A stretch of 64,000 nt of DNA from an uncultured Coriobacteriaceae bacterium (GTDB lineage: Bacteria > Actinomycetota > Coriobacteriia > Coriobacteriales > Atopobiaceae), in NCBI GenBank assembly GCA_900543875.1, contig UQSV01000001.1, positions 36,716 to 100,715 of the forward strand, given 5' to 3'. Below, one piece after another: positions 14,501 to 23,031 of this stretch. The translations under genes and the position numbers were made by a program. The notes beneath the pieces were generated by a model. The model searched no databases. It saw only the letters and a program-made list of their open reading frames with translations, and was not told the DNA's origin. Numbering within the stretch: the first letter of the stretch is position 1; each line of letters starts with the position of its first letter.

Positions 14501-16036
14501 ACGAACGACGCGAACGGTAACGTCGACTTCGGTTCGATCACGTTCACGCTCGACGACCTCCTGAGGGCCCTAGGCGAGACTCGGGACGCCGCGGACGAGG
14601 CTGGCGAGACGCAGGACGCCGCGACGGCGAACGCCCTTGAGGCCACGCCTGACGTACAGGCTGGAGAGCCTGTTGTAGCCGCGGGGAGCTCCGGCGACGG
14701 AACCGAGTCCGAAGGCGCTGCTACCGAGGCGGCCCCTGAGGCCCAGGAAGAGGCCCCTGCCGCGCCCGACGCAAGCAAGCCATCTCCTTCTGCCGAGGAA
14801 ACCGGCATGGCTCCCATTGCCGAGGCCGAGGTCGAGGCCATCCCCAACCACGACGCCCAGGCCGAAGTCACCACCACGGCGTCCTGGCGCGGCGCCCGCA
14901 GGCTGATGCGTGTCGTCTCCGACACGCCCGAGACGGATGGCACCACGGCCGAGAATGACGCCACGCCCATCCGCGAGCGCTCCCACACCTACCGCTACGT
15001 CATCACCGAGAGCGGATCTGCGGCAGGCGTCACGAACGACGCCCAGTCCACGCGCGTCGTCTACATCAGGGTTACGGATGACGGCCACGGCAAGCTCACG
15101 GTCGCCCATGTCGACGCGAACGGCAACGAGCTCTCCGGCCCCGCGTTCGCCTTCACGAACTCCTATAACGTCAATCCCACCACCTCGAGCGTCACTGATC
15201 AGATTAACGTTCACAAGACGCTGGCCGGCCGCGACCTTGCGGCAGGGGAGTTCACGTTCGAGCTCCTCGAGGACGGCAGTGTCGTCGCCACTGGCACGAA
15301 TGATGCCTCTGGCAACGTGGCGCTGAGCGGCATCGAGTACGGACGTCCCGGCGTCCACCACTACACGATCCGCGAGCGCGGTCACGGAACCGTCGAGAGC
15401 GGCGTTACGTTCAGCGACGCCTCCTACCACGTGACGACGACCGTCGTGGATAAGGGCGACGGCACCCTCGGCGTCACGCACGAGCTCAAGGACGCCCGCG
15501 AGGCGGAGTTCGTCAACGCCTACGAGGCCAGTCCCACGAAGCTTGCTCTGACCGCGACCAAGGTTCTCGAGGGAGCGGATCTCAAGGCTGGGCAGTTCAC
15601 CTTCAAGCTCTCTGGTGGCGGCGTTGAGGTCACCGCGAAGAACGACGCGAACGGCCAGGTCAGGTTCGAAGAACTCTCGTTCACCCGAGCCGGTACCTAC
15701 ACGTTCACCATCACCGAGGTGAACGACGGCCAGCAGCACGTCACCTATGACGAGACGGCCCGCAAGGTCACCGTCACCGTCACCGATGACGGCAAGGGCA
15801 ACCTCATCGCAAGCGTCAACCAGGATGAGGCAGGTGCTTGCGTGTTCCGCAACACGTACACCAAGCCCGTGGAGCCCGCAAAGCCCACGACGCCCATCAC
15901 GCCCATCACGCCCACGAAGTTCATTCCCCAGACGGGCGACCCCATCGAGTCCGCGCCCATCATCGTCAGCGCCGTTCTCGGCATTGCGTTCCTCGGCATC
16001 GCCCTCGTCGTGAGCAAGAGAGGCAAGCGGGGCTAG
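8597..16036 (+). CDS. Giant wall-anchored vWA/Cna-B repeat adhesin (IPQTG)
   Basis: A 2,479-residue surface protein. ATG 8597 is preceded by GGAGGAG, and the N-terminus is a signal peptide (MKRLRLLLLFVALL to ALAA). A von Willebrand A domain (about residues 100-360) has the metal site DASGSMED at Asp112 and a later TDGTPT. From about residue 680 to 2,420 there are some eleven Cna-B/FctA-type modules, each opening with a TKxLxGRxL-like strand and closing with an FxNTY/FENSY-like strand; such modules usually carry Lys-Asn isopeptide bonds. A Thr/Pro/Ile wall-spanning stretch precedes the sorting signal IPQTG (about 2443), a hydrophobic segment and KRGKRG. One module near residues 1992-2124 contains an Ala/Glu-rich insertion. 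Probable function is adhesion or pilus-like display. A class B sortase at 33416 is the only sortase in the window. Confidence 0.93.
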   Translation: MKRLRLLLLFVALLVLAPTTALAATVGATTLADPSSASTWRDWGLDNSTENVGRIWTDKTVSDGDIELTGAGGTMRIQKGDSDFLTALSAISSTSNLTMTSTTPLDIVLVLDASGSMEDKMSGGGTKIAALKAAANAFVDEIAKANEGIDNPELQHRVSIVKFASDTTDRVGNNFTWDSYNYSQRMIGLTPCTQDGKGAISSQINALDPAGATRADYGMNHAQKALNDARPGAKKVVVFFTDGTPTKHSDFDSNVANSAVSTAKALKDGGATVYTVGIQNGANPSADPTTSGTSKENRFLHAVSSNYPSATAYNKLGARAEDSDFYKTATSAAGLKDVFSGISQDIAKAAGHPTDVVEGAEDTSGYVTFTDQLGDYMKLDSFESIVFAKQVFSNPTVSTSGNVDTYTFHGTAGNVLYPTGNLDSVLIRVERSDDARTGDKVTVSIPASLIPLRHFNVDEDAGTGDVTLTFPIRVFYNSSLKKEAFELLANPDDDMTDYIASHTDSDGKVYFLANEYTGGESGNTTASFTPATGNGYYFITEDTPLYLDAECTQRARGPLSASTTYYYSHSWYELEGGSATRGSSVVSFPGSVVEGITGGITTDESGYLIMRKGSRQLTRINELHTAKGSNPTATASTIIDPRWSGKTINVLLGNNGRISLEQPSTLAISKKVVTPDGFDESYYNNLDFAFDILIPEAAGKTFKAVVKGTDGKVHGDESWDLTLDATGHAEHTLKHGETLYVYGIPSGTAYSVTERALDGFETTPSALREGVTEAGLEAKADFTNTYSATGTLSGRDALLGEKVLDGRDWFASDSFTFILQGLDGAPMPEGSEGDIYRLAVTSPEGTPSGTPVAFNFGDIAYEKPGTYVYQVYEPAEEAGTTGVTTSLSLYTVTVTVTDNHDGTLAVSSKIMRVHDDLGSDVAPEGAAASVASFVNVFDATSQDWTPVAMKKLNDASGALPLQAGMFEFTLTPVGDAPMPGDATEIVGHNNAHGAVVFNAITFTGEDVGKTYQYKITEKTPDGARHGMTYDGTVWIATVTVTHETVDGENIVKVSASYARDGESEKVEEITFENSYKPTSLTETGVIKGEKRLVGRDMLDTDDFKFSMRLVSGPENGVASKMNLDHETNGNVVSFESGEMTFSKPGTYVFEIREIAPAVDGSGITWDRHAAIATVTVVDDNGTLVLDNVSYDNSTSAVDDDKNVTDHAAFTNVYAPTEAARYAGVTVSKVLTGRTMDMGMFSFSITGKDATAESGTTAATADEANALLSDSDKAFSNTQRRASGIAEDMQKLSDVVFGAANANKTYAFDVAEVIPADADKLPGVTYDGRVHELVVSAVDNLDGTMTVTTKIDGQVVDDDNRKILFENTYKAADANFATADLGLTKVLEGVDAWRENDHFTFVLEGVNGAPVPMGDDGAPSTKVTLGPDDVVDGAAQINFGTIVFTRAGQYDYRVSEERGNAGGMSYSDNVAAFRFTVRDNTETGELETTVRLISGDREFVNTYDSSIPADQLVNPHFSKILEGRDWRDGDEFSFTVSPVTDGAPLPVDANGEEVTTVSVNNKSEAADFTFGTIPFTYDMVREGPRTFVYEVRETVSGIPGISDDTHVATVTVRVSDEGNGTMSAVVTNENNVFTNTYRSQLDYTAAGGLSVTKRMSGRALTAGEFGFDVVATGDGDKLGIAGHHTNAEAPAGEEALVVNSSTSATFTQEDVGKTYSYTITEANGGLGGVTYDATRYNVTITTADNPATATLTVTTHVTSTSGADDTYVYVAGSDAAAAAKVAFENSYAATGETTPIVGTKSMTNGLMFDGDFTFRLAYDAGNHEVVSVARNASGQVNFGSLSYDSNKLASLVADGLATRTGNTWTIPYVAYEVTDGLGDRGVTPTAANFRLTVDVTDNGNGKLTCTVNLPDGGLAFLNTYATGDPVSIGLAGTKSLSVPDGLEGADIAGKFTFTVEGEAGAPMPERTNTTNDANGNVDFGSITFTLDDLLRALGETRDAADEAGETQDAATANALEATPDVQAGEPVVAAGSSGDGTESEGAATEAAPEAQEEAPAAPDASKPSPSAEETGMAPIAEAEVEAIPNHDAQAEVTTTASWRGARRLMRVVSDTPETDGTTAENDATPIRERSHTYRYVITESGSAAGVTNDAQSTRVVYIRVTDDGHGKLTVAHVDANGNELSGPAFAFTNSYNVNPTTSSVTDQINVHKTLAGRDLAAGEFTFELLEDGSVVATGTNDASGNVALSGIEYGRPGVHHYTIRERGHGTVESGVTFSDASYHVTTTVVDKGDGTLGVTHELKDAREAEFVNAYEASPTKLALTATKVLEGADLKAGQFTFKLSGGGVEVTAKNDANGQVRFEELSFTRAGTYTFTITEVNDGQQHVTYDETARKVTVTVTDDGKGNLIASVNQDEAGACVFRNTYTKPVEPAKPTTPITPITPTKFIPQTGDPIESAPIIVSAVLGIAFLGIALVVSKRGKRG

Positions 16037-16147
16037 CGATTAGGGAAACCAAGCCGACGGGGGTGCCGGTGAAGGATAAGCCCCCTGCCAAGCGGGGAGT
16101 TGCCAATCTCCTCCCTTCTACTCCCGCGAACCCCACTTGGCAATTTG

Positions 16148-16184
16148 GGAGCCGAGGTCCTCGTGGCCTCGGCTCCTTCCTTTT
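16148..16184 (+). terminator. Terminator after adhesin 1
   Basis: A 10-bp perfect stem (GGAGCCGAGG at 16148-16157 with CCTCGGCTCC at 16167-16176) and TTCCTTTT. Confidence 0.85.
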
Positions 16185-16368
16185 GGCGCGCCCGGACAAC
16201 GGGCATCACGCCCGGCGGTGCCGTCCGAGCCCGCTGCTGTCCGGCTTCCGGCTCCGCACGCACGCTTCGGGCCTTGGTTCCCCTGTGTTTGCGGCGCGAG
16301 ACGGTCAACGACAGGTGAGGATGCGTTACCATCTCTTCGATATCACGGCGAAAGTGGAGGGCGAACTC

Positions 16369-16821
16369 ATGGCGGACAATCACGGCAACGGCGGCGTTTC
16401 CGCTCAGACCGACGAGCTCGGCAGCACCCTTATGGGCGAGGCTCTCGACCGCCTCGCCGCGGGCGATGACTTCTCCGTCGTAGCCACCGCCGCGGACTCC
16501 CAGGGTCAGCGTATGACCTGCGAGTTCGATGATGATTCTGCCGAGCAGTGCCTCGAGGCCGCTCACACGTGGGTGCGCAACGGCGCTCGCGACGAGAACA
16601 ATGCTTGCGTCATCGGCAAGCCTGCCTGCTACGCCATCGCCTACCTCGGCGCAGTCGCCGACGATGACGACGTCTTCCGAGATGCGCTCATCCTCGAGTT
16701 TGGCGATCGTGGGGCCGAGTGCGGCTACTCTGCCTTCTCGCTTGTCGAGGGGATTGGCGCCGGTGATAACCTTGCCTGGAGCGATCCCGCACCCGCCGGG
16801 GAGACCCCTAGCCTCCTGTAG
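16369..16821 (+). CDS. Small conserved protein of unknown function
   Basis: A 150-residue acidic soluble protein, not recognised. Visible parts are an N-terminal segment with GEALDRLAAGDDFSVVATAA and a central part AHTWVRNGARDENN followed by CYAIAYLGAVADDDDVFRDA. It has no signal peptide, membrane segment or known motif. ATG 16369 was chosen because GGAGGG lies eight bases before it; ATG 16321 in the same frame is a weaker alternative. It stands between the adhesin terminator and typA, followed by a perfect GC hairpin (16826-16846) without a T-run, so it is probably monocistronic. Confidence 0.65.
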   Translation: MADNHGNGGVSAQTDELGSTLMGEALDRLAAGDDFSVVATAADSQGQRMTCEFDDDSAEQCLEAAHTWVRNGARDENNACVIGKPACYAIAYLGAVADDDDVFRDALILEFGDRGAECGYSAFSLVEGIGAGDNLAWSDPAPAGETPSLL

Positions 16822-17056
16822 GGCACGGCGGCGTTCTTCGCCGCCGCCTCACCGCAAACTCAGAGCACCCGCTCCAGCGTCACTGGAGCCTGCCAAGCCG
16901 GGGAAGAACGGTCTCAACCGTGATACCTCGATGGATGCGCTTGTGAGGAAAGCAGCCTACCGTCTACCGCGCTAAACTAAGCCATTAGCCGAGAACTCGG
17001 CCCAAACATGCCATATTGCGCGTAATCCCACGCGCCGCACGAGATTGAGGATAAAC

Positions 17057-18895
17057 ATGCGCCAGGAGAACCTACGCAACATCGCCATCATCGCCCACGT
17101 CGACCATGGCAAGACGACGCTCGTGGACAAGCTCCTGCGCGCCACCGATGCCTTCCGTGCCAACCAGCAGGTCGAGGAGCGCGTGCTCGACTCCAACGAC
17201 CAGGAGCGCGAGCGCGGCATCACCATTCTGGCCAAGAACATCTCCATCGAGTACAAGGACGTCAAGATCAACGTCATCGATACCCCGGGCCACGCCGACT
17301 TTGGCGGCGAGGTCGAGCGCGTGCTCAAGATGGCCGACGGCGCCCTGCTGCTCGTCGACGCCTTCGAGGGTCCCATGCCCCAGACGCGCTTCGTGCTGCG
17401 CCACGCCATCGACGCCGGCCTGTCGATCATGATCGTCGTCAACAAGATCGACCGTCCGGGTGCCAACCCCGACAAGGCCTACAACGACTGCCTCGACCTC
17501 ATGGCCGACCTCGGCGCCACCGACGAGCAGCTCGAGTTCGCCATGGAGCATGTCGTCTACGCCAGCGCCATGAACGGCTTTGCCCGTCTTGACCCCAACG
17601 ACGACAACGACAACATGTACCCGCTGCTCGACATGATCGTCGAGGACATGCCCGCGCCCGAGGTCGACCCCGACGGCCCGCTGGCCATGCAGTGCGTCAC
17701 AATTGACCACTCCGAGTACGTGGGCCGTATCGGCATCGGCCGCATCTACTCTGGCACCATCCATGACGGCGACAAGATTCTCGTCGTGAAGAACGACGGC
17801 AGCCGCGCCAACGCCACCGTCAAGCAGCTCTTCACCTTTGACTACCTGGGCCGCAAGGAGTGCAACGAGGTTGGCGCCGGCGACATCGCCGCCGTCGTGG
17901 GCATCGACCGCACCGACATCGGCGACGTCTACACCGACCCCGAGAACCCCGTCGAGCTCGAGCCCATCGAGATCGACCCGCCGACCCTGGCCATCGTCTT
18001 CGAGGCCAGCACGAGCCCGCTCGTGGGCCGCGAGGGCGACATCGTGGGCGCCCGTCAGCTCAAGGAGCGCCTCATGACCGAGGCCGAGAACAACGTCACG
18101 ATGCGCATCGAGGAGCTCCCTGACAAGACGGGCGTCGAGGTCGCCGGCCGCGGCATCCTGCACCTGTCCGTCCTCATGGAGTCCATGCGCCGCGAGGGCT
18201 TCGAGTTCCAGGTGGGCCGTCCCCGCGTCCTCATCAAGAAGGACGAGAACGGCAACCGCATCGAGCCGATCGAGCAGGCCGTCGTCGAGTGCCCGCCCGA
18301 GTACTCCGGCAAGGTCATCGAGGTCTTTGGCAACGCCTCCGGCACCATGACGAGCATGGAGCAGGGCGAGACGATCTGCCACATCGAGTTCCGCATCCCC
18401 ACCCGCGGCATCATGGGCCTCAAGAACCGCATCCTCAACGTCACCCACGGCGAGGGCGTCTTCTACCACACGTTCCTCGAGTACGGTCCGTTCGTGGGCG
18501 ACCTTGGCACTCGCAACAACGGCGCCATGATTTCGATGACCACCGAGAAGGCCGTCGCCTACGCCCTGGGCACCCTGCAGGAGCGCGGCCAGCTCTTCGT
18601 GGGCCCCGGCGACGAGTGCTACGAGGGCATGCTCGTGGGCGAGCGCTCCAAGCCCGGCGACATGGTCGTCAACATCGCCCGCTCCAAGCAGCTCGGCAAC
18701 CAGCGCAGCTCCACGGCCGACATCGCCGTTCAGCTCACCCCGCCGCGCACCTTCACGCTCGAGGAGGCACTCGAGTACATCATGGACGACGAGCTCGTCG
18801 AGGTTACGCCCAAGAGCGTCCGCATGCGCAAGCGCATCCTCAACGCCATCGAGCGCAAGAAGGCCAACGTCCGCAACGGCCTAGTCAACAAGTAG
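17057..18895 (+). CDS. typA: Ribosome-associated GTPase TypA/BipA
   Basis: A 612-residue translational GTPase of the TypA/BipA family, which binds ribosomes under stress and aids 50S assembly. Motifs are G1 AHVDHGKTT near residue 16, G2 region RERGITIL, G3 [16 protein letters not shown] and G4 NKIDRPGA, then the beta-barrel and EF-G-like domains and the TypA-specific C-terminus ([13 protein letters not shown]). ATG 17057 is used because GAGGA lies just upstream; an in-frame TTG at 17045 is within that Shine-Dalgarno and is unlikely. Confidence 0.96.
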   Translation: MRQENLRNIAIIAHVDHGKTTLVDKLLRATDAFRANQQVEERVLDSNDQERERGITILAKNISIEYKDVKINVIDTPGHADFGGEVERVLKMADGALLLVDAFEGPMPQTRFVLRHAIDAGLSIMIVVNKIDRPGANPDKAYNDCLDLMADLGATDEQLEFAMEHVVYASAMNGFARLDPNDDNDNMYPLLDMIVEDMPAPEVDPDGPLAMQCVTIDHSEYVGRIGIGRIYSGTIHDGDKILVVKNDGSRANATVKQLFTFDYLGRKECNEVGAGDIAAVVGIDRTDIGDVYTDPENPVELEPIEIDPPTLAIVFEASTSPLVGREGDIVGARQLKERLMTEAENNVTMRIEELPDKTGVEVAGRGILHLSVLMESMRREGFEFQVGRPRVLIKKDENGNRIEPIEQAVVECPPEYSGKVIEVFGNASGTMTSMEQGETICHIEFRIPTRGIMGLKNRILNVTHGEGVFYHTFLEYGPFVGDLGTRNNGAMISMTTEKAVAYALGTLQERGQLFVGPGDECYEGMLVGERSKPGDMVVNIARSKQLGNQRSSTADIAVQLTPPRTFTLEEALEYIMDDELVEVTPKSVRMRKRILNAIERKKANVRNGLVNK

Positions 18896-18924
18896 GTTGT
18901 CCGTCGGATGACATCGCAAGCAAC

Positions 18925-18956
18925 AGGGCCCGTCACCTAGGTGGCGGACCCTTTCT
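18925..18956 (+). terminator. Terminator after typA
   Basis: A 13-bp stem with two mismatches (18925-18937 with 18940-18952) and TTTCTT. It also separates the convergent UPF0126 gene. Confidence 0.75.
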
Positions 18957-18964
18957 TGTGCGTG

Positions 18965-19708
18965 TCATGGTCTGCGTAACTGGTTGGTCCTCCGCGAGTG
19001 CTCTTGGGCGCGCTCGGCCACGCGGCGCATGGGGGCGAGCAGCTCGTTGGTGTAGTCGTGGCTGGGGGAGGAGACGAGCCCAAAGCGCAGGCTGAGGCGG
19101 CGCAGCGCCACCGTCACGAGCGTGCAGACGATGGCAACCCAGGGGTTCATGACGTGGAAGTAGCGATACAACACGAGGTAGACGAGTGAGCCACCAAGCG
19201 CGCTCACGGCATAGTAGTTCGTTGACGGCTGAAAGATCTTGGGCACGTCTCCCAAAAAGACGTCGCGCAGCATGCCGCCGCCCACGCCCGTGATGACGCC
19301 CATGAGCACGGCCTGCACACCGCCAAGCCCATACATGAGTGCCTTGTTGACGCCTGCGGCGCAAAAGAGACCAACCGAGAGGATGTCCGCCCACTCGATG
19401 GCGTTGGGGACGCGCCGCAGCGCGGTGGGAAAGTGAAAGACGATGGCGCCCGCCACCACGCACAGCACGATGGCCGCGGTGGAGTTGAGCATGTAGACGT
19501 CGCCCTCCTGCATGATGACGTCGCGGATGAGACCGCCACCCAGGCCGCAGATGAGCGATAGGGCCACGCAGCCCGTGAGGTCGAGCTGTCGCTCGATGGC
19601 AACGAGCGAGCCCGAGAGCGAGCCCACCACCACGGCCGCGAGCTCGAGCCATGCGGGCAACATGAGCACATGGGTTCCCTGGGCAAACAGTGAGATCGCA
19701 TCTGGCAC
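18965..19708 (-). CDS. UPF0126 / TRIC-type membrane protein
   Basis: A 247-residue protein with seven predicted membrane segments in two homologous halves. Each half carries the family signature of a Gly-rich loop: GLGGGLIRDVIM in the first and GVGGGMLRDVFLGD in the second. The family (PF03458, YadS/YicG type) contains prokaryotic trimeric cation-channel relatives and has been linked to glycine transport in some species; the substrate here is unknown. The start is GTG 19708, preceded by GGAGGAG. The C-terminal 40 residues are charged and probably cytoplasmic. It is transcribed alone, toward typA. Confidence 0.85.
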   Translation of the reverse strand: MPDAISLFAQGTHVLMLPAWLELAAVVVGSLSGSLVAIERQLDLTGCVALSLICGLGGGLIRDVIMQEGDVYMLNSTAAIVLCVVAGAIVFHFPTALRRVPNAIEWADILSVGLFCAAGVNKALMYGLGGVQAVLMGVITGVGGGMLRDVFLGDVPKIFQPSTNYYAVSALGGSLVYLVLYRYFHVMNPWVAIVCTLVTVALRRLSLRFGLVSSPSHDYTNELLAPMRRVAERAQEHSRRTNQLRRP

Positions 19709-19856
19709 GGTGACTCCTCCCCAACTCTCGTGCTTGCATTATGGTCCCGCGCGGCTTCGCGGACCCTCTCAATGGGCCCTTGGGGCGAGAAAAGATTTCT
19801 CAAATTCCTCTCGCATGGTGCAATTCTTTTTGCTACCATAGTCAACGCACGTTTTT

Positions 19857-19947
19857 GGAGAGTTGGCCGAGTGGTCGAAGGCGCACGATTGGAAATCGTG
19901 TAGGCGTCTCAAGCGTCTCCGGGGTTCAAATCCCCGACTCTCCGCCA
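19857..19947 (+). tRNA. tRNA-Ser (GGA)
   Basis: 91-nt class II tRNA. The acceptor GGAGAGT pairs with ACTCTCC; the anticodon loop TTGGAAA gives GGA; it has a long variable arm and a T-loop GTTCAAAT; CCA is encoded. Confidence 0.96.
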
Positions 19948-19990
19948 GAGTCTTCCGCGGCGCCCAAGCGGCGCCGCTTCCATATTCTCT

Positions 19991-20084
<94 letters not shown>

Positions 20085-20089
20085 CATGC

Positions 20090-20124
20090 AGGGCCCGGCT
20101 CGCAAGAGTCGGGCCCTTTTTCTT
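20090..20124 (+). terminator. Terminator after the tRNA-Ser pair
   Basis: An 11-bp stem with one G-U pair (20090-20100 with 20107-20117) and a T-run. Confidence 0.88.
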
Positions 20125-20212
20125 ACCTCTCGGTTAGGGTGAACGGCGGACCCCTGCACACAAGGTCATATACACTCAAGGGGTACGTGTAGTTTGGCGC
20201 ATGGAGGTTTCC

Positions 20213-21358
20213 ATGGAAGACAAGAAGTACTTCTCGCGCTCCTGGGCGCTCATGACCAAGGAGAAGGGCTGGATCAAGCCCATCCTGCTCATGGCCCTTG
20301 CGTGCTTCGTGCCCATCGCGGGCGCACTTGGCGTTCTGGGCTATGCCTGCGAGTGGGCGAGGCTCTCTGCCTGGGGCGTTGACTCTTCGCCCAAGCAGAA
20401 GGGCGTCAAGGTTGGCGCCTGCATCGCAAGCGGCTGGCGAGCGTTCGTCGTCATTCTCGCATGGTCGCTCGTCGTGGGCATCCTTGGCGGTATCGTGAAC
20501 GCCATCCTGTCATTTCTCCTGCGCGGCCTGGGTTCGACCCTCGTCACCATCGCCGAGTTCGTGCTTGCGGCCCCCATCATGGTGGCTGCGCTCCATGCCT
20601 GCGTGTACGAGAAGATTGGCGCCGGCTTCAAGGTAAGCCGCTTCGTCGAGATGATCAAGCGCGATCCCTCGGGCCTGTTCAAGACGCTGCTCATCCCCCT
20701 TGCCGAGTGGGGCATCGTTGCCGCCGCGTCGACGCTTGTGTTCTCCGTGATGATTGGCTTTGCCCTGCCCGACATCATGCGCCTTGTCTATGAGGCCCAG
20801 TACTACGGCGACTCGTACACCATGGCCTTGATCATCGCCTCCATCCTGCGCGGCGTGCTGCCCGGCACCATTCTCTTCCTCTACGCCACGCTCGTGGTCA
20901 GTAGCGCCGCTAGTCTGCTGTTCGTCAACAGCATTGGCCTGTGGATGAGCCAGTTCGACGTGCGCTCGTGGGGCGGCCCCGACGAGCCGCTGCCGGCGCA
21001 GGTCAACACGCTGCCCCCGGCGCCCGTGACCCCGGTTGAGCCCGCCCCCGCGCCCGAACCTGCCGTGGCTCCCGCGCCTGCCCCCGCCCCCGAGTCTGTC
21101 CCGGAGCCCGTTTCGGTTCCCGAGCCGCCCGCTGAGCCCGCTCCCGCCGAGGCGTCCGCTCCCGCTGCGACGCCTGAGCCTGCTCCCGCGTCTGAGGCTG
21201 CAGCCGCCCCCGCGTCCACGCCGCAAGAGGAGGCTTCCAAGCCCGTGAGCGTTCCCGCTCCCGACAGCGAAGAGGCCGAGCAGCTCCAGAACGACAAGGG
21301 CGAGACGATCGTTCCGCTCGTGAAGCTTCCCCGCGACAACGAGGAAGACCAGCAGTAG
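20213..21358 (+). CDS. DUF4013-type membrane protein with Pro/Ala-rich tail
   Basis: A 381-residue protein. The first 250 residues hold about five to six hydrophobic segments and match the DUF4013 layout (short cytoplasmic start with SWALMTKEKGW, paired helices, a central amphipathic loop KVSRFVEMIKRDPSG). The last 120 residues are a low-complexity Pro/Ala/Glu tail (PAPAPEP-like repeats) with an acidic end, probably a flexible cytoplasmic extension. ATG 20213 is preceded by GGAGG; an in-frame ATG at 20201 overlaps that Shine-Dalgarno and is less likely. The family has no known function. Confidence 0.72.
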   Translation: MEDKKYFSRSWALMTKEKGWIKPILLMALACFVPIAGALGVLGYACEWARLSAWGVDSSPKQKGVKVGACIASGWRAFVVILAWSLVVGILGGIVNAILSFLLRGLGSTLVTIAEFVLAAPIMVAALHACVYEKIGAGFKVSRFVEMIKRDPSGLFKTLLIPLAEWGIVAAASTLVFSVMIGFALPDIMRLVYEAQYYGDSYTMALIIASILRGVLPGTILFLYATLVVSSAASLLFVNSIGLWMSQFDVRSWGGPDEPLPAQVNTLPPAPVTPVEPAPAPEPAVAPAPAPAPESVPEPVSVPEPPAEPAPAEASAPAATPEPAPASEAAAAPASTPQEEASKPVSVPAPDSEEAEQLQNDKGETIVPLVKLPRDNEEDQQ

Positions 21359-21386
21359 GGAAGCATCAAAACAAGTTTGTGAAGGA

Positions 21387-21424
21387 CGGGTGTTCGTGCA
21401 GAGGCTGCGCGGGCACCCGTTTGT
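21387..21424 (+). terminator. Probable terminator after the DUF4013 gene
   Basis: ACGGGTG (21387-21393) pairs with CACCCGT (21415-21421), followed by a short T-run. The loop is long and could form an inner GCAG/CTGC stem. Confidence 0.55.
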
Positions 21425-21667
21425 CATGAGCGGCGCGTCTGCGGCCGCGAGCGGCGAGTTTTTAACCACGGCACGAGGACATCCAAAACGGACAAGTCTC
21501 TGAGCTGCGGTGTCAGGTTTGTGACAGCCGGACAACCCAAATCTGTCAGATTCGACTGCTAGCCTGGAGCAAGGAAGGGGCGGCTTGGAGGTGCCCATAC
21601 ATGTGTTGGCTCTGTGCAGGTTGAGAGATGGAGAAACAAACAAGGCTCCCAACCAGCGCCTAGACCG

Positions 21668-21676
21668 TGGTATGAT
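21668..21676 (+). promoter_or_regulatory. Extended -10 promoter before rpsF
   Basis: TGGTATGAT gives an extended -10 (TG-n-TATGAT), 75 bases before rpsF. No good -35 is seen, as is usual for this promoter type. Confidence 0.4.
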
Positions 21677-21697
21677 TCACCACCGAACCTTTCCTGT

Positions 21698-21724
21698 CTC
21701 GGGCGCAAACCTTCACGACCCGAG
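21698..21724 (+). promoter_or_regulatory. Candidate S6:S18 leader hairpin of rpsF
   Basis: CTCGGG (21698-21703) pairs with CCCGAG (21719-21724), just upstream of the rpsF Shine-Dalgarno. Many bacteria have an rpsF leader hairpin with a CCG element bound by the S6-S18 complex for feedback control. The position and CCGA content fit, but the fold was not computed. Confidence 0.35.
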
Positions 21725-21750
21725 GCCACATGCCCAGAGGAGGTGACCAC

Positions 21751-22044
21751 ATGAAGGCTTATGAACTGCTGTTTTTTGTCGACCCGACGATCACCGATGA
21801 GGCTCGCGCTGGCGTTATGAAGCGCATCGAAGTTGCCATCACCGAGAACGGCGGCCAGGTCGACAACGTCGACAACTGGGGCAAGCGCAAGCTCGCTTAC
21901 GAGATCGACAAGCTCACGGAGGGTGACTACACCCTCGTCAACTTCCAGGCTGACCCCACGCAGATCGCCGAGCTCGATCGCGTTCTCCGCATCAACGATG
22001 CTGTGAAGCGCCACATGATCGTGCGTCGTCCGGATCACGAGTAA
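21751..22044 (+). CDS. rpsF: 30S ribosomal protein S6
   Basis: A 97-residue S6, which pairs with S18 in the small-subunit platform. It has the family strands MKAYELLFFVDP and WGKRKLAYEIDKLTEGDYTL. ATG 21751 follows a strong AGGAGGTGA; the upstream in-frame ATG 21730 lies before that site and is not used. It is the first gene of the rpsF-ssb-rpsR-rplI unit. Confidence 0.97.
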   Translation: MKAYELLFFVDPTITDEARAGVMKRIEVAITENGGQVDNVDNWGKRKLAYEIDKLTEGDYTLVNFQADPTQIAELDRVLRINDAVKRHMIVRRPDHE

Positions 22045-22137
22045 GACAGTCATGGAAGCGAGCCCACAAGGCTCGCGTGTGCGAGACGAGAAGCGACTCG
22101 CTCAAGTCTTGCGCGCGTATGAAAGGTAGTGAGTATC

Positions 22138-22629
22138 GTGAGCATCAACCGAGTGAACATCACGGGCAACCTGACCAGGGATCCCGAGCTGAGGGCCACG
22201 CAGAGCGGCACGCAGGTGCTGCACCTGGGCGTGGCGGTCAATGACCGTCGCCGCAACCCGCAGACGGGCAACTGGGAGGATTACCCCAACTTCATCGACT
22301 GCGTGATGTTCGGCACCCGTGCCGAGGCGATTCAGCGCTATCTTTCCAAGGGAACCAAGGTCGCCATCGAGGGTCGCCTGCGCTACAGCTCCTGGGAGCG
22401 CGATGGCCAGAAGCGATCCAAGATCGAGGTTGTCGTCGACGAGATCGAGTTCATGAGCTCTCGTCAGGGAGGCGGCAACTCCAACGGTGGTGGCTACGCT
22501 CAGCAGCAGGGTGGCTATGCCGCCCCTGCCCAGCAGGCTCCCTACCAGCAGGCCGCTCCGGCGCCTGCGCCCGTCCCCGTTGCCGCTCCGCCCGCGGCGG
22601 ACGTCTACGACGAGGACATCCCGTTCTAG
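22138..22629 (+). CDS. ssb: Single-stranded DNA-binding protein
   Basis: A 163-residue SSB with an OB-fold over about residues 1-108 (INRVNITGNLTRDPELR, then NFIDCVMFGTRAEAI), a Gly/Gln/Pro/Ala-rich linker, and the acidic tip DEDIPF that recruits partner proteins. Start choice: GTG 22138 gives the usual N-terminus MSINRVNITG; the in-frame GTG 22129 is closer to the GAAAGG Shine-Dalgarno and remains possible. It lies between rpsF and rpsR, as is standard. Confidence 0.96.
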   Translation: MSINRVNITGNLTRDPELRATQSGTQVLHLGVAVNDRRRNPQTGNWEDYPNFIDCVMFGTRAEAIQRYLSKGTKVAIEGRLRYSSWERDGQKRSKIEVVVDEIEFMSSRQGGGNSNGGGYAQQQGGYAAPAQQAPYQQAAPAPAPVPVAAPPAADVYDEDIPF

Positions 22630-22751
22630 GCCACCTACGTCTGGAGCATTCCAGATCACGGTGGCTGGCCTGCCCGCCTGCGGGCAGTGTCTCCGAGAGA
22701 ACCGGCGTCCGGCCGAAAGCCGGCCGCACGCCAACAGAAAGGTATTGAGAC

Positions 22752-23018
22752 ATGGCTACTGAGTACCAGCGTCAGCCGCGTCGCAAGTTCTGCCAGTTCT
22801 GCAAGGAGGACACTGAGTTCATCGACTACAAGGATACTCAGCTCCTTCGCAAGTACATGACCGACCGTGGCAAGATCAAGCCCCGTCGCGTCACTGGCGC
22901 CTGCACGCAGCACCAGCACGACATCGCCAACGCCATTAAGCGCGCCCGTGAGATGGCCCTTCTGCCGTACACCGTTCCCGTGGTGTCCAGCCGTGGTGGC
23001 CGTCGCGACCGCAGCTAA
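22752..23018 (+). CDS. rpsR: 30S ribosomal protein S18
   Basis: An 88-residue S18. It has the Cys-containing N-terminus FCQFCKED, suggesting the zinc-binding form, and the core [19 protein letters not shown]. The start ATG 22752 follows AGAAAGG. Confidence 0.97.
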   Translation: MATEYQRQPRRKFCQFCKEDTEFIDYKDTQLLRKYMTDRGKIKPRRVTGACTQHQHDIANAIKRAREMALLPYTVPVVSSRGGRRDRS

Positions 23019-23031
23019 GTAAGGAGTGTCC

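Noticed and set aside
16913..16985. tRNA-like sequence on the minus strand (D-arm-like TTAGTTTAGCGCGGTAGA and a GGTTGAGACC T-loop-like part).
   Set aside because: No pairing acceptor stem, no normal anticodon arm and a T-loop lacking TTCGA. At most a decayed tRNA.
20990..21330. Pro/Ala repeats in the DUF4013 protein as a possible wall-spanning region with sortase anchoring.
   Set aside because: No sorting signal or terminal membrane segment. The tail is more likely cytoplasmic.
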